A DNA stretch of 28,663 bases from an uncultured Bacteriovorax sp. (GCA_946482295.1 CAMLRB010000013.1:1-28663), one strand, 5' to 3'; positions 16,337 through 24,925 are shown, numbered from the stretch's first letter. A program made the numbers and translations. Notes: generated from the sequence alone by a model not told the origin.

Positions 16337-17821
16337 ATGACTAACAAATTTTATATAACTACCGCGATCGACTATCCAAATGGAAAACCCCACATGGGTC
16401 ATGCGCTGGAAAAAATCGCTAGTGATGCCTACGCTCGTTGGTACAAATTCTTAGGTTATGAAACGTACTTCCTTACGGGTACAGATGAGAACGGACAGAA
16501 GCTCATTGAATCAGCTAAAGCTGAAGGCAAAGGAACTCAACAATATGTTGATGAAAACTCTGAAAACTTTAGAAAGCTTTGTAAGGATCTCAACGTTTCG
16601 AATAATGACTTCATTCGTACAACAGAAAAGCGTCACCATGATGTTTGTAATGAACTTTGGAAAAAGCTAGAAACAAAGGGTGACATTTATTTTGGTGTGT
16701 ACTCTGGCCAATACTGTCTTGCTTGTGAATCTTTTTATACTGAAACTCAAGCTCCAGATAATATCTGTCCAGCGCACGGAAAACCACTCACGTTGAAAGA
16801 AGAAGAAGGTTACTTTTTCAAAATGAGTTCATACCAAGATTGGATCATCTCGCACATTAAAGCGAATCCAACTTTTATAGTGCCTCAATCATCTTACAAT
16901 GAAATGCTTTCACGGATTGAAGGTGACAAATTGAGAGACCTTCCGATTTCTCGTCCGAATGAAGGATGGGGAATTCCCGTTCCAGGCAATGCGAAGTTTG
17001 TTATGTATACGTGGTTTGATGCTCTCATTAACTACTACGCAGGTGTTGCTCACACTGATAAAGAAAAATTCTGGCCAGCTTCAATGCACGTGATTGGAAA
17101 AGACATTGCCTGGTTCCACACGATCATTTGGCCAATCATGCTTAAAGCAGCTGACGTTGCTCTTCCAAAACAAGTTTATGTTCATGGAATGATTCTCGCT
17201 GAAGATGGTAAAAAAATGAGTAAGTCTCTGGGTAACGTTGTTGATCCAAACGACATGCTCGCCAAATATCCAGTCGATACATTCCGCTATTATCTTCTGC
17301 GCGCAATTCCTGCTCAGAGTGATGGACGTTTTTCTGAAAAAGAATTGATCGAAAAACACAATGCTGAACTGGGTAACAGTTACGGAAACCTCATCATGCG
17401 TGTTCTTAAACTTTATCTTAAAGACAACGCTCCAACGTTAGATGGAAAAGGAGTAACAAGAGAAGTGAACTTCGATGAGACGTTTGCAAAGATGAAGGAG
17501 TTCATGGATCGTCGCGAGCACAACAAGGCCCTAGAGGCGTTGTGGGAAGGCGTAAATAGTATGAACCAATACGTGAATACAAAAGAGCCTTGGAAACTAA
17601 AAGAAGACAAAGTTGCGCTTAAGCAGGTTGTATACAACTGTGTGCACTCGATTCACGCGCTCTCAGTTCTCCTCTCTCCTTTCTTGCCTGAGACGGCAGA
17701 AAAGGCCTTACAACCGCTAGGTGTTCCTCTCACAAACTTTGAGAGCATCAAGTTTGGGGAGACGGTTTATGAACTTTCGGAGCCAGTGGCGTTGTTTCCG
17801 AAAATAGATCTTCCAAAGTAG
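16337..17821 (+). CDS. metG: Methionyl-tRNA synthetase (short form)
   Basis: A 494-residue class Ia synthetase for tRNA-Met. The HIGH motif is His19-Met-Gly-His22. The connective domain carries a zinc knuckle with CLAC (127-130) and CPAH (144-147). The WFDALINYY and KDIAWFHTIIWP motifs shape the methionine pocket, and KMSKS is at 293-297. It ends after the anticodon-binding helical domain, without the Trbp111-like C-terminal dimerisation domain of E. coli MetRS (676 residues), as in several other bacteria. AAAGGA within the last codons of leuS serves as the ribosome site. leuS and metG form one operon. A long hairpin follows the stop. Confidence 0.96.
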   Translation: MTNKFYITTAIDYPNGKPHMGHALEKIASDAYARWYKFLGYETYFLTGTDENGQKLIESAKAEGKGTQQYVDENSENFRKLCKDLNVSNNDFIRTTEKRHHDVCNELWKKLETKGDIYFGVYSGQYCLACESFYTETQAPDNICPAHGKPLTLKEEEGYFFKMSSYQDWIISHIKANPTFIVPQSSYNEMLSRIEGDKLRDLPISRPNEGWGIPVPGNAKFVMYTWFDALINYYAGVAHTDKEKFWPASMHVIGKDIAWFHTIIWPIMLKAADVALPKQVYVHGMILAEDGKKMSKSLGNVVDPNDMLAKYPVDTFRYYLLRAIPAQSDGRFSEKELIEKHNAELGNSYGNLIMRVLKLYLKDNAPTLDGKGVTREVNFDETFAKMKEFMDRREHNKALEALWEGVNSMNQYVNTKEPWKLKEDKVALKQVVYNCVHSIHALSVLLSPFLPETAEKALQPLGVPLTNFESIKFGETVYELSEPVALFPKIDLPK

Positions 17822-17852
17822 CTGAAGTCACAGACCTATCAAAATAAGGTGA

Positions 17853-17884
17853 TCTGCCTAAGTTAAAACTATGACTTAGGCAGA
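17853..17884 (+). terminator. Hairpin after metG, possible terminator
   Basis: CTGCCTAAGT (17854-17863) pairs perfectly with ACTTAGGCAG (17874-17883). Outer T-A and inner G-U and A-T pairs extend the stem to about 13 and leave a six-base loop. It lies 32 bases after the metG stop. It is followed by A-rich DNA rather than a T-run, so it is not a classical intrinsic terminator; a Rho-linked or mRNA-end-protecting hairpin is possible. Confidence 0.45.
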
Positions 17885-18084
17885 AAACGCCCACAAAAAG
17901 ACCCAAAAAAAATTCTTAAAAATTCATTTTTTAGTTAGTTACAGGATTTATTGACGGCCATTTTGAGTGGCCTTAACCTGTTAATATCAAAACAAATTCG
18001 CACCACGAACTGAGATTCATCAGCAAAAATGCCGATACCGTATTAAACTTAAACTCACAGCAAGTTTTAACAACGGTGAAGCGC

Positions 18085-18339
18085 ATGGACGAAGAACAAT
18101 TAGCATTGGTAGAAGAAGGGTTGAACCTCCTCATTCAAAGATATAAGAGGAATGAAAAACCTGGTGATCTACAAAAAATGCAGGCAGCAATGGATGCCAA
18201 AGTTGCGATTCGAAAAGTAATGCTTTCCGTGGCCATCAAAGGTGATATCAAAGACATCGTGCCTATCATCGAAAGGGGGAAAGGGGCCGGATGGGAAGTC
18301 ACCGATTTCGAAAACAAGATCGTTCGTTACCACGCTTAA
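18085..18339 (+). CDS. Small protein of unknown function
   Basis: An 84-residue soluble protein, mostly helical in its first two thirds (Leu/Glu/Lys-rich, about 1-60), ending in a segment with a GKGAGWEV turn. No family was recognised. The ATG at 18085 has GGTGA six bases upstream; a GTG nine bases earlier is an alternative. The 263 bases before it contain the metG hairpin, an A/T-rich stretch and a small GGCCA/TGGCC stem at 17956-17972. A GCCGATAC at 18031-18038 resembles a sigma-28 -10 element but has no good partner. The YqeY gene follows after 68 bases on the same strand. Confidence 0.65.
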   Translation: MDEEQLALVEEGLNLLIQRYKRNEKPGDLQKMQAAMDAKVAIRKVMLSVAIKGDIKDIVPIIERGKGAGWEVTDFENKIVRYHA

Positions 18340-18407
18340 TTCCTTGTCCTTATTTTCATTTTAAACAATAATAGCCAGCAAATCGCAGCTCAGACTGGAG
18401 GCTATTT

Positions 18408-18818
18408 ATGTTTGAACAGATTACTGAAGATATTAAGAAAGCAATGTTTGCTAAGGACAAAGACCGTCTAGATGCTCTTCGCTACTTCAAGGCGATGCTT
18501 ATTGAAAATAAAACATCTAAGGCACCTATGCCCGAAATGGATGTTCTTATTAAGCATGTAAAGAAACTGAAGGATTCACTGGAAAATTTTCCTGAAGGAA
18601 ATGAAATTCGTAAAAAGACCGAAGTGGAAATTAGCGTTCTTTCTGAATACATGCCTAAGCAGATTAGTCCTGAAGAAGTGAAAGCCATGATTGCGTCTAT
18701 CATTGCTGCCAATCCAGGTGTCAACGCCGGATTAGTGATGAAGGAATTAAGCCCTAAAATCAAAGGCCAGTTTGATAGCAAACTTGCCAACGAATTAGTG
18801 AAAGCGGCGCTTAGTTAA
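18408..18818 (+). CDS. GatB/YqeY domain protein
   Basis: A 136-residue YqeY-type protein, related to the C-terminal tRNA-binding domain of the GatB amidotransferase subunit. The family pattern is visible: an N-terminal helix (MFEQITEDIKKAMFAKDKDR, then LDALRYFKAML), the middle ISVLSEYMPKQISPEEV, and NAGLVMKELSPKIKGQFDSK. The stand-alone protein is presumed to act in tRNA or translation-linked processes, but its exact role is not established. The start is secure: TGGAGG lies six bases upstream. It converges with the EEP hydrolase gene with six bases between the stop codons and no visible terminator. Confidence 0.92.
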   Translation: MFEQITEDIKKAMFAKDKDRLDALRYFKAMLIENKTSKAPMPEMDVLIKHVKKLKDSLENFPEGNEIRKKTEVEISVLSEYMPKQISPEEVKAMIASIIAANPGVNAGLVMKELSPKIKGQFDSKLANELVKAALS

Positions 18819-18824
18819 TTGAAA

Positions 18825-20528
18825 TTAAAATTTGCAGTTAATCGATGCAGGAAAATGATCGCTGATTATTTCCTGCATGTAGCGGTTGTAATAAGGATTA
18901 GTGAGCTGACGTAAGAACACTCTTCTTCTCATACCATCAAGTTTTTCTGGTATCTGAAAATCGTCTTTTACAATCACATTTTTTTTAATGGTATAAGTTT
19001 GGTTAAGTCGCTTTTCAAAAGCGCTTACCAACTTGTCCATTTTACTTTGCCCTGCTGGAGTTAATGGATATTCAAGCTCTATTGTTGATGGATCATCAGT
19101 AGGAGGAATATCTCCTTCTAAAACTGGTTGATCTCTACGTGTTTGAAACTGAATAATAGGAAAATCATTCAAGCCAAGAAATTCTTTATTTCTAAAACCA
19201 ACAATTTCTTCACGAATGATGTATCGGCTTTCAACTTCTTTCATAATCGGTGATTTGAAATAATTGTAAACTTCCCCAACTGCGCATCCTGGAAATGATT
19301 TTGGATTGAAAATAAAGTGATCGTAATCGTTAGCAGCGCCGCCTGTCTCATTACCATTGGAAAGATAGCGAGATGGTGACACAGTTGATGGTTCAGTAAT
19401 AAAGAGTTCTGCACCTGGAAATGCTGAAAGGATCTGCGGCCAGAAAGCATTGTTTGAAACTAGATTCGTGTCAGAGAGGAACATTACCTTTTCGTCTTTG
19501 TACTTCGCTTTGAAACGATTCATAAAATCGAGTGTATTTTTAACTTCGGCATAACGAGCGAAGTTCACACCATTAATACCAGTGCCTAAATCTTTGTATG
19601 TTTCTACACCAAATGTTTTTTTCATCAGGTCTTTTTCCGCATCTTCGTCACCTGAGTAAGTGAATACAACATGGGAAGTGATGAGATTGATTTTTTGAGC
19701 GCCTGTTTTAAATGAAACCATGAAAGGTCTGCGAGCAAAATGCTGAACGAGATCTTTGCCCATGAAACTTTTTGTTAAATCTATGAAACAAGCAACCGGT
19801 GTTCCCGAAAGTTCATCCATGTATTCTTTGCAATGTGGATTTTGCGCTAGTGAAACATTATCTGCACGGTAATAAAAACCAACCATCTCTTCAACTGAAC
19901 CAATGAGAGCTGAATCCCCTCTTGGTGCGAGAACAAGGGCCCAACTAGGGTCAAGTTTTTTCAACTCGAATAAAATTTTTAAATAACCTGGTGGACGATA
20001 GAGCGTTTCAGCTTTTTGAACAGTACTTAGAATTTCTTCGATTTGAGCATTAAGAATGTTTACTTCTTTCTTGTCAGTCGTTTTGTTTTTTTGGTCTCTC
20101 AAATCACCGACCATCTTCGGAGCTGAATGTAGGTATGTAAGAACCGCTTTGTTATTGATCTCATCTCTTCCTACTGTTGCAAGAAGCTCAAGACCTGAAA
20201 TGATATCATAACGATTCATGATTTTTGCAACAAGAGCATAATCTTTGAACATCGTTTTTGATGTACCTGGGTGAAGAAGATTGTAGTTGGCAATTTTGAA
20301 TGTGGATGTTGTTTTGGAAGTTACTGATGTTGGACCGTAATGTTGATAGTTCGAATAACAATCAACCTTAAATTCTTTTTTAATCACGAGCGCACTTATA
20401 GTCTGACATCGCTCGATCGACTCAGCTATTTTTGATTCATCATCTTCCAATGATTTTGCTAAATTTTCTTGGGCCTTCACATTCCAGCTTGAACACAAGA
20501 TGAATGAAAGCAAGATGATAAACTTCAA
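18825..20528 (-). CDS. Secreted endonuclease/exonuclease/phosphatase (EEP) family protein
   Basis: A 567-residue exported protein with a signal peptide (MKFIILLSFILCSSWNVKA, then Gln). It has the DNase-I fold active-site set in order: Asn83 in IANYNLLHPG, Glu114 in ISGLELLATVG, YYRAD near 219-223, His286 in NLITSHVVF, Asp353 and Asn355 in LSDTNL, and Asp403-His404 in NDYDHFIF. This supports a metal-dependent phosphodiesterase, either a nuclease or a phosphatase. An insertion at about 135-180 and a C-terminal extension of about 140 residues (430-567, with a Pro/Asp-rich piece and basic residues) are unlike small DNases. The start is TTG at 20528, with TTGGAG five bases upstream. A secreted nuclease would suit breakdown of prey DNA; substrate is inferred. 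Confidence 0.82.
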   Translation of the reverse strand: MKFIILLSFILCSSWNVKAQENLAKSLEDDESKIAESIERCQTISALVIKKEFKVDCYSNYQHYGPTSVTSKTTSTFKIANYNLLHPGTSKTMFKDYALVAKIMNRYDIISGLELLATVGRDEINNKAVLTYLHSAPKMVGDLRDQKNKTTDKKEVNILNAQIEEILSTVQKAETLYRPPGYLKILFELKKLDPSWALVLAPRGDSALIGSVEEMVGFYYRADNVSLAQNPHCKEYMDELSGTPVACFIDLTKSFMGKDLVQHFARRPFMVSFKTGAQKINLITSHVVFTYSGDEDAEKDLMKKTFGVETYKDLGTGINGVNFARYAEVKNTLDFMNRFKAKYKDEKVMFLSDTNLVSNNAFWPQILSAFPGAELFITEPSTVSPSRYLSNGNETGGAANDYDHFIFNPKSFPGCAVGEVYNYFKSPIMKEVESRYIIREEIVGFRNKEFLGLNDFPIIQFQTRRDQPVLEGDIPPTDDPSTIELEYPLTPAGQSKMDKLVSAFEKRLNQTYTIKKNVIVKDDFQIPEKLDGMRRRVFLRQLTNPYYNRYMQEIISDHFPASINCKF

Positions 20529-20684
20529 TTAATCTCCAAGAATAATGATCAACTAATTACGGGCATAAGTTTACCTTTTTAAAGGACCCTTCATCAAACT
20601 CAAAACAGGACTAAACAAGAACACAAGTCCTTGAATATCTGTCCCTGACAGAAAAAAAAAGAAAGCATGAAAATATGACACACC

Positions 20685-20711
20685 TAAAGAATTTATGGAA
20701 TTAGCCGAAAA
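20685..20711 (+). promoter_or_regulatory. Sigma-28 (FliA)-like promoter
   Basis: TAAAGAAT (20685-20692) and GCCGAAAA (20704-20711), exactly 11 bases apart, match TAAAGTTT-N11-GCCGATAA at 6/8 and 7/8. It lies 41 bases before the ATG of the secreted protein at 20752, with GAGGA between, so the expected leader is about 33 bases. This is the best sigma-28 match in the window, and the rest of the 223-base gap shows only a small AGGACT/AGTCCT repeat and an A-run. Confidence 0.6.
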
Positions 20712-20751
20712 GAACACAGTGTACGAGTAAGCCTAACGTGAGGAATGACTT

Positions 20752-21681
20752 ATGTTGAAGTATTTATTGATTTTTACATTGGCCCTGAATGTCTCTTATG
20801 CATCAGGAGTTAAATTGGTGGACTACCTTGTGAGTAGCTCAGGGATTACAGAAATCCTCGCAAAACATGGAATTAAAGGAAATGATGCTAAACAAGTTCA
20901 AAGCTATGTGGCCTCATCACTTGCAGCTCTTGGAAATAAGAGTTCATTGACGAAGCAGGAATTAGCAGAGGTTCTAGTTAAGCTTCCTGTGGCCGGTGCT
21001 GATGCTAACGTCAGAAAAGGTCTTCAAATGCTTTTAGATACTCCAGCTGATCAGATTAAAAAACAAGATGTAGTTAATGCCATCAACAACATTATCTACC
21101 TGGCCAACCGTCACAGATCAGTAATCATCACTTGTTCTGAATGTGTGAATGAAAATCTTTCTAAAGCTGGTTTTAAATTTACAGTTGAGACAGTGAAGAA
21201 TGCTTCTTCTACAAAACTTCTTAAAGATGTTATTCCAAACAATCCAGCACAACTTAACACTTTCATTTCAACTCGTATGAAAAAAGCTGGCATGGGTGAC
21301 TACTCAAAAGTAACTCCTGATTTAGTAGCACCAGAAGATGAAAAATCTCTTGCTCTTTTCTTAGGTCTTGCAGAGAGTGGATCTGCAGAACAAAAAGCGC
21401 TTATCGCTTCAATCAAAAAACTTTCAACTAAAAATGGTAAGACAAACATCATCGATCCAAAAAACCCACACAAGTTTTGGAAGATTGTTGCTGACGATAT
21501 GTCACCACAAGACATGGCAGGATGGACAAAAACTCTAGATGAAGTTTCTGCTCGCGCAGCTAAAGACAATGTAAGCGCAGAAGAAGCATTCTACCGTACT
21601 CTTAAAGATAAAGCTCAAGGAAACGAATACCTAACTAAGCAGTATGAAACTCTGAAAGCTAAAAAGTGTTTCTTTAAGTAA
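20752..21681 (+). CDS. Secreted protein of unknown function
   Basis: 309 residues with a short signal peptide (MLKYLLIFTLALNVSYA, then Ser-Gly). The mature protein is Lys/Ala/Leu-rich and mostly helical. Only three cysteines are present: Cys-Ser-Glu-Cys in IITCSECVNE near 127-130, and one in the C-terminal KKCFFK. No family was recognised. GAGGA lies seven bases upstream of the ATG. It stands alone: a sigma-28-like promoter precedes it and a strong terminator follows, so it is a single-gene unit. Good codon-use regularity and the strong flanking signals suggest substantial expression in motile cells, as inference. Confidence 0.8.
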   Translation: MLKYLLIFTLALNVSYASGVKLVDYLVSSSGITEILAKHGIKGNDAKQVQSYVASSLAALGNKSSLTKQELAEVLVKLPVAGADANVRKGLQMLLDTPADQIKKQDVVNAINNIIYLANRHRSVIITCSECVNENLSKAGFKFTVETVKNASSTKLLKDVIPNNPAQLNTFISTRMKKAGMGDYSKVTPDLVAPEDEKSLALFLGLAESGSAEQKALIASIKKLSTKNGKTNIIDPKNPHKFWKIVADDMSPQDMAGWTKTLDEVSARAAKDNVSAEEAFYRTLKDKAQGNEYLTKQYETLKAKKCFFK

Positions 21682-21697
21682 GCTAAGACATAATACT

Positions 21698-21737
21698 TAA
21701 AAAAAGAAGGCCCCAGAAATGGGGCCTTTTTTATTTT
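21698..21737. terminator. Bidirectional intrinsic terminator
   Basis: AAGGCCCC (21707-21714), a six-base loop and GGGGCCTT (21721-21728) form an 8-base GC-rich stem. A T-run follows on the plus strand and an A-run precedes it, giving a T-run on the minus strand. It ends both the secreted protein gene at 20752-21681 and the minus-strand haem operon whose last stop is at 21736. Confidence 0.9.
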
Positions 21738-22110
21738 AAAGATAGTTATCAATCCAGGTTTCAAACACTGTCACCTGCTCTGTCGTTAAAGGCGATTGCG
21801 GATCTGGCGGCATATCTCCACCGTAGTTTTTTAAACTGCGAACGAGTTCTGAGTTTGCTGCACTTCCCTTAACGATGAGCCCAGCAGATTCCCATTGGGC
21901 AGACGTCGTGTATGAGGTCCAACCTGAATGGCATTGAAAACATTTCGATTGAAGTATTGTATAAACAGCAGCAAGCCTAACTCCATCTGGCGTAGAAGTA
22001 TCAATAGAGCCATTGGAACTATATTGTCCTTCGTCTCCCGAATTGCTGTTGTAATCCTGACCGCAGGAGATTAGAAATAAACTAAGAAAAATGAAAAAAG
22101 TTTTTTTCAT
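21736..22110 (-). CDS. c-type haem lipoprotein
   Basis: A 124-residue predicted lipoprotein: a short hydrophobic leader with LISC (Cys16) as lipobox, then a Ser/Asn/Gly-rich linker. CFQCH (57-61) would bind one haem covalently, and MPPDPQSPL near 99-107 offers Met99 as the axial ligand, followed by LTTEQVTVFETWIDN. This layout is that of the small haem domains called planctomycete-type cytochrome c domains. It is expected to sit on a membrane facing the periplasm. Its ATG overlaps the YceI stop (TAATG). It is the last of four genes in its operon and ends at the shared terminator. Confidence 0.85.
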   Translation of the reverse strand: MKKTFFIFLSLFLISCGQDYNSNSGDEGQYSSNGSIDTSTPDGVRLAAVYTILQSKCFQCHSGWTSYTTSAQWESAGLIVKGSAANSELVRSLKNYGGDMPPDPQSPLTTEQVTVFETWIDNYL

Positions 22111-22586
22111 TAAACATCAATAGTGGCAATGACTTCAACAGAATCATCAACACCGATCTCCATATATTTTGCTTCTTTTAATTTAAACTCAGAAGGTTTC
22201 ACATTGAATCGTGCTTCTAGTTTATTTGGCGAAACTGTTTTATAAGTGAAGTTTACTGATTTTTTTACATCGTTAATTGAAAGCGTTCCCGAACCTTTTC
22301 CACCAGCAGCAGCAATTTGAGTCATAGTAATCTTGGGGAATTTTTCAGCATTAAGGTGTTTGTGAAAGTGTGTATCTCTGAGATCAATTCCCGTTTTGAG
22401 TTCTTCTACTTTGATCCACAGTTGGTCTGCCGTAAAAGAATCTCCTGCTTTTTTTACTTCGCCTTTCAGTTTTGCTGATTTCGCTTCGAAACTACCTGCT
22501 GGAGATAAACTCATTTTGACCATTATTTCATGAGCATTAATTACTCCTGAAATAAGTAGCGCGGACATGCAAAGAATACTTTTCAT
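22110..22586 (-). CDS. YceI family periplasmic protein
   Basis: A 158-residue secreted protein with a signal peptide (MKSILCMSALLISGVINA, then His-Glu). The body is the YceI lipocalin-like barrel: LKTGIDLRDTHFHKHLNAEK is the family core, followed by FPKITM and the C-terminal strand VDDSVEVIATI. Members bind isoprenoid or quinone-like lipids. This one lies between an outer-membrane barrel gene and a haem lipoprotein, as YceI genes often do beside cytochromes. That suggests, without proving, handling of a quinone-like molecule. AGGAG is six bases before the ATG. Confidence 0.92.
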   Translation of the reverse strand: MKSILCMSALLISGVINAHEIMVKMSLSPAGSFEAKSAKLKGEVKKAGDSFTADQLWIKVEELKTGIDLRDTHFHKHLNAEKFPKITMTQIAAAGGKGSGTLSINDVKKSVNFTYKTVSPNKLEARFNVKPSEFKLKEAKYMEIGVDDSVEVIATIDV

Positions 22587-22595
22587 ATAATTCTC

Positions 22596-23648
22596 CTAAA
22601 ATTCATAGAGAGCTCCAATTGACCAATGACTTCCGGGGTTGGGAAAAATTTTTCCGAGTCTTGTTCTAACGGAGACATTTTTTACTTTAAATTTGGTTTG
22701 AAGAAAATAACCAACTCCTACTGTCTTATCTCTTTCAAAACGATAGGGTTGATTTTCAGGAAGCGTCCAATCACCAGTGCGGTACATAATGGGAAGTTGA
22801 AATCCGACTAGTACATTTTCAGAGAAAGATTTAAAATACATTCCGGGACCAGCAATAATTCCTTTCACAGGAACTTTAGATTGTTGATAAGTAATTGCTT
22901 GCGATTCAGAGCTGATGGTTGATTTCGCCATCGCAAAACAACCTTCTGCATTGAACTCATACTTCACGTTTTGCCAATTTCTTCCCGCTCCAACACACGC
23001 TCCTAGATTTGTACTAAGAAGATTGTGTTTTACAGAAGTTGTTGTATTAACGAGGTGAACATGGTCTTGCCAACTAACAACGTCCCACATGGCATACCAA
23101 TGTGGCTTGAAAACTAAATTTTCTTCGAAAACTATTTTTTCTTTTAACTGGTCATCAAGTAGTTTTAATTCACCTTCATCAACTTTAACTTTGCGGGCAA
23201 GTCCAATGAATCCTTCGGCATTTTTTTTGTAACGGGCCCTTTCCGCATCGCCTGTATAAGCATGGCTTTTGATAAAAAGCTGAGTATTGAGAAAAGCAAG
23301 TTTATAGTAATAAAGGGGAAGTTTTGCAGTATCCACCTCTACTGGTGAAGTAGAACTAATAACTTTATCATGAGCTGGTTTATTAAATTGAATAATGAGT
23401 TTACGGTAAACATCAATCGCTTCTTTCAATTTTTCTCGACGTTCGAAACTTATGGCCAGCCTCTCTTGGGCCATCCATTTGTTATTTAAAATATCTTCAT
23501 TCTCATCATAAACGTCTTCAACTTTTTCAAGCTGATTTTTGTCGAGATAGAGTTGCATGAGTTTTAACTTTTCAAGAGATTCATCTGCTGCTAAAGAGGC
23601 TGCCCCAAATAAAAATGTATATACTGCCAGGTGTTTCTTTAGAGCCAT
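22596..23648 (-). CDS. TPR-containing outer-membrane protein, probable barrel
   Basis: 350 residues with a signal peptide (MALKKHLAVYTFLFGAASLAA, then Asp-Glu). The first half (about 25-175) is helical with TPR-like repeats (for example LEKLKLMQLYLDKNQLEKVE and ERREKLKEAIDVYRKLI). The second half has alternating hydrophobic strands and ends in Phe (SIGALYEF), the usual C-terminal signal for outer-membrane barrels. No named family was recognised. The gene overlaps the haem-barrel gene before it by ten bases (start inside the end of the previous frame), and YceI follows after nine bases. It probably forms an envelope complex with its neighbours. Confidence 0.78.
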   Translation of the reverse strand: MALKKHLAVYTFLFGAASLAADESLEKLKLMQLYLDKNQLEKVEDVYDENEDILNNKWMAQERLAISFERREKLKEAIDVYRKLIIQFNKPAHDKVISSTSPVEVDTAKLPLYYYKLAFLNTQLFIKSHAYTGDAERARYKKNAEGFIGLARKVKVDEGELKLLDDQLKEKIVFEENLVFKPHWYAMWDVVSWQDHVHLVNTTTSVKHNLLSTNLGACVGAGRNWQNVKYEFNAEGCFAMAKSTISSESQAITYQQSKVPVKGIIAGPGMYFKSFSENVLVGFQLPIMYRTGDWTLPENQPYRFERDKTVGVGYFLQTKFKVKNVSVRTRLGKIFPNPGSHWSIGALYEF

Positions 23649-24808
23649 AAATGCACCTGCCCCATGAGATCCCAGCGATCTTTAACACTCACTTGTTGAT
23701 TAAAATTGCGAGTATTATTCAAATCGATTCTCAGCTCCACTCTGTTGAGAGGGAAATATTGAATCGCTGGTCCAAACTTCACTCGATAGCTGTTATCGTT
23801 TTTGTTTTTATAATATTCAATAGAGTTAAGAATATATACACCACGTGAAGCTTTAAGATGATTCTGAAGATTGGCGTAGTATTCCATCTTTTTATTTGCA
23901 AACAATTTAGGATTTTTATCCACTCGTCCAATTTCAAAGAGAATTGAGCTCCCTCCATCGAGACCTGAGCGCAAGTGAGCGGCATAAGCATTGAGTTCAA
24001 GAAAATCGTTTTCTTGGATCATATAAGATAAACCCAGACGGTTTTTTTCAAACACTGTCTTTTCAAACGTGCTAGCAATACCTTTCATTCGAAGGGATTT
24101 GTCTTGAGTGAGATTTCCCACAAAAGCATTAGCACCAACTTCAAAGCTTGGTTGGTTATAATGAACAGTTAGTCCATGAGCTTGATCATCCATCGTGAGT
24201 TGAGGTGTCGTTCGCGCATAGGAAGTGTGTTCCACAACTCTTAAGCCGAACGTTTTATCCATAAGGCCTGCATAAAATCCCCATTCATTGCTTGGACGGA
24301 AGCCAAGATAGTGTTCCCGTGATCTGTATTTATCAATCTTGTCACCGGCGGGAGTATTCTGAAGTGAGCGAGGGATAGGTGCATATCCAAAAGTCATGCT
24401 AGCGATAAATTTATCTTTATCACCGAACTTAGCAACGAGATTGGCATCGGCCTGCATATGTATGTATTCAGTGTCTTCGTTGGCTTCACCAAAATTTCTT
24501 TTAAGTAGCAATCCTCTATAAGAAAGCTGAGGACGAAAGTGTTTATTTTGAGGTTGTTTGAAAAAAAATCCAGATTCCTGAGCTAATAACTCTTCAGGTT
24601 TGTGATCATCATAAAAACCACGACCGCTAATAGCGGTTGCTGAAACGGCCCTGCCGTAATCATTCAGTGGTCCGTTTCCAAACGGGTTGTAGTGGCAAGT
24701 AACGCAAGAATTGTAACCATGACCAATGAAATTGGGATAGGCATATGACAGTGCCGGAGCAAGCAAACAAACAGCTGCAATTGACCGGATCAAATGACGT
24801 AGTTTCAT
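23639..24808 (-). CDS. Outer-membrane barrel with N-terminal c-type haem motif
   Basis: 389 residues with a signal peptide (MKLRHLIRSIAAVCLLAPAL, cleaved after Ser-Tyr-Ala). Right after cleavage comes YNSCVTCHYNPFGNGPLND, a CxxCH haem site at 35-39. The remaining 300 residues show the alternating pattern, Gly and aromatic girdles of a transmembrane barrel, ending VHLWL. A covalent haem at the mouth of a barrel would suit electron transfer across the outer membrane, resembling in principle porin-cytochrome systems, but it is a separate arrangement. The ATG at 24808 gives the charged signal peptide; an in-frame ATG at 24844 would add a hydrophobic 12-residue piece and is not preferred. It is the first gene of the operon, divergent from the haem operon at 24962. 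Confidence 0.8.
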   Translation of the reverse strand: MKLRHLIRSIAAVCLLAPALSYAYPNFIGHGYNSCVTCHYNPFGNGPLNDYGRAVSATAISGRGFYDDHKPEELLAQESGFFFKQPQNKHFRPQLSYRGLLLKRNFGEANEDTEYIHMQADANLVAKFGDKDKFIASMTFGYAPIPRSLQNTPAGDKIDKYRSREHYLGFRPSNEWGFYAGLMDKTFGLRVVEHTSYARTTPQLTMDDQAHGLTVHYNQPSFEVGANAFVGNLTQDKSLRMKGIASTFEKTVFEKNRLGLSYMIQENDFLELNAYAAHLRSGLDGGSSILFEIGRVDKNPKLFANKKMEYYANLQNHLKASRGVYILNSIEYYKNKNDNSYRVKFGPAIQYFPLNRVELRIDLNNTRNFNQQVSVKDRWDLMGQVHLWL

Positions 24809-24916
24809 GATTATTAATGATAAGGCAAAAAATATAAAAAACATCAGAAATTACCCTGAGTATTTCACTCAAACAAATGCGATTAATTTACCTATCCTTA
24901 TTGAAGAGACCTAGTG

Positions 24917-24925
24917 TGGTATTCT
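24917..24925 (+). promoter_or_regulatory. Possible extended -10 promoter for the plus haem operon
   Basis: TGG followed by TATTCT (24920-24925) fits an extended -10 (TGn, then 4/6 to TATAAT). Transcription would begin near 24932, thirty bases before the ATT start. No clear -35 is present. The rest of the gap between the divergent operons is A/T-rich. Confidence 0.3.

Noticed and set aside
17941..17981. Nested repeats (ACAGG/CCTGT around GGCCA/TGGCC) before the small gene at 18085
   Set aside because: The stems are only 5 bases each and do not form a continuous helix; no T-run or known element follows.
18031..18038. GCCGATAC before the small gene at 18085, like a sigma-28 -10 element
   Set aside because: At spacings of 10-12 the upstream bases match the -35 box at only about half the positions, so it is much weaker than the sites at 9710 and 20685.
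20641..20660. CTGTC-CCT-GACAG hairpin next to an A-run
   Set aside because: The A-run is on the wrong side for a terminator of the minus-strand gene, and no plus-strand gene ends before it.
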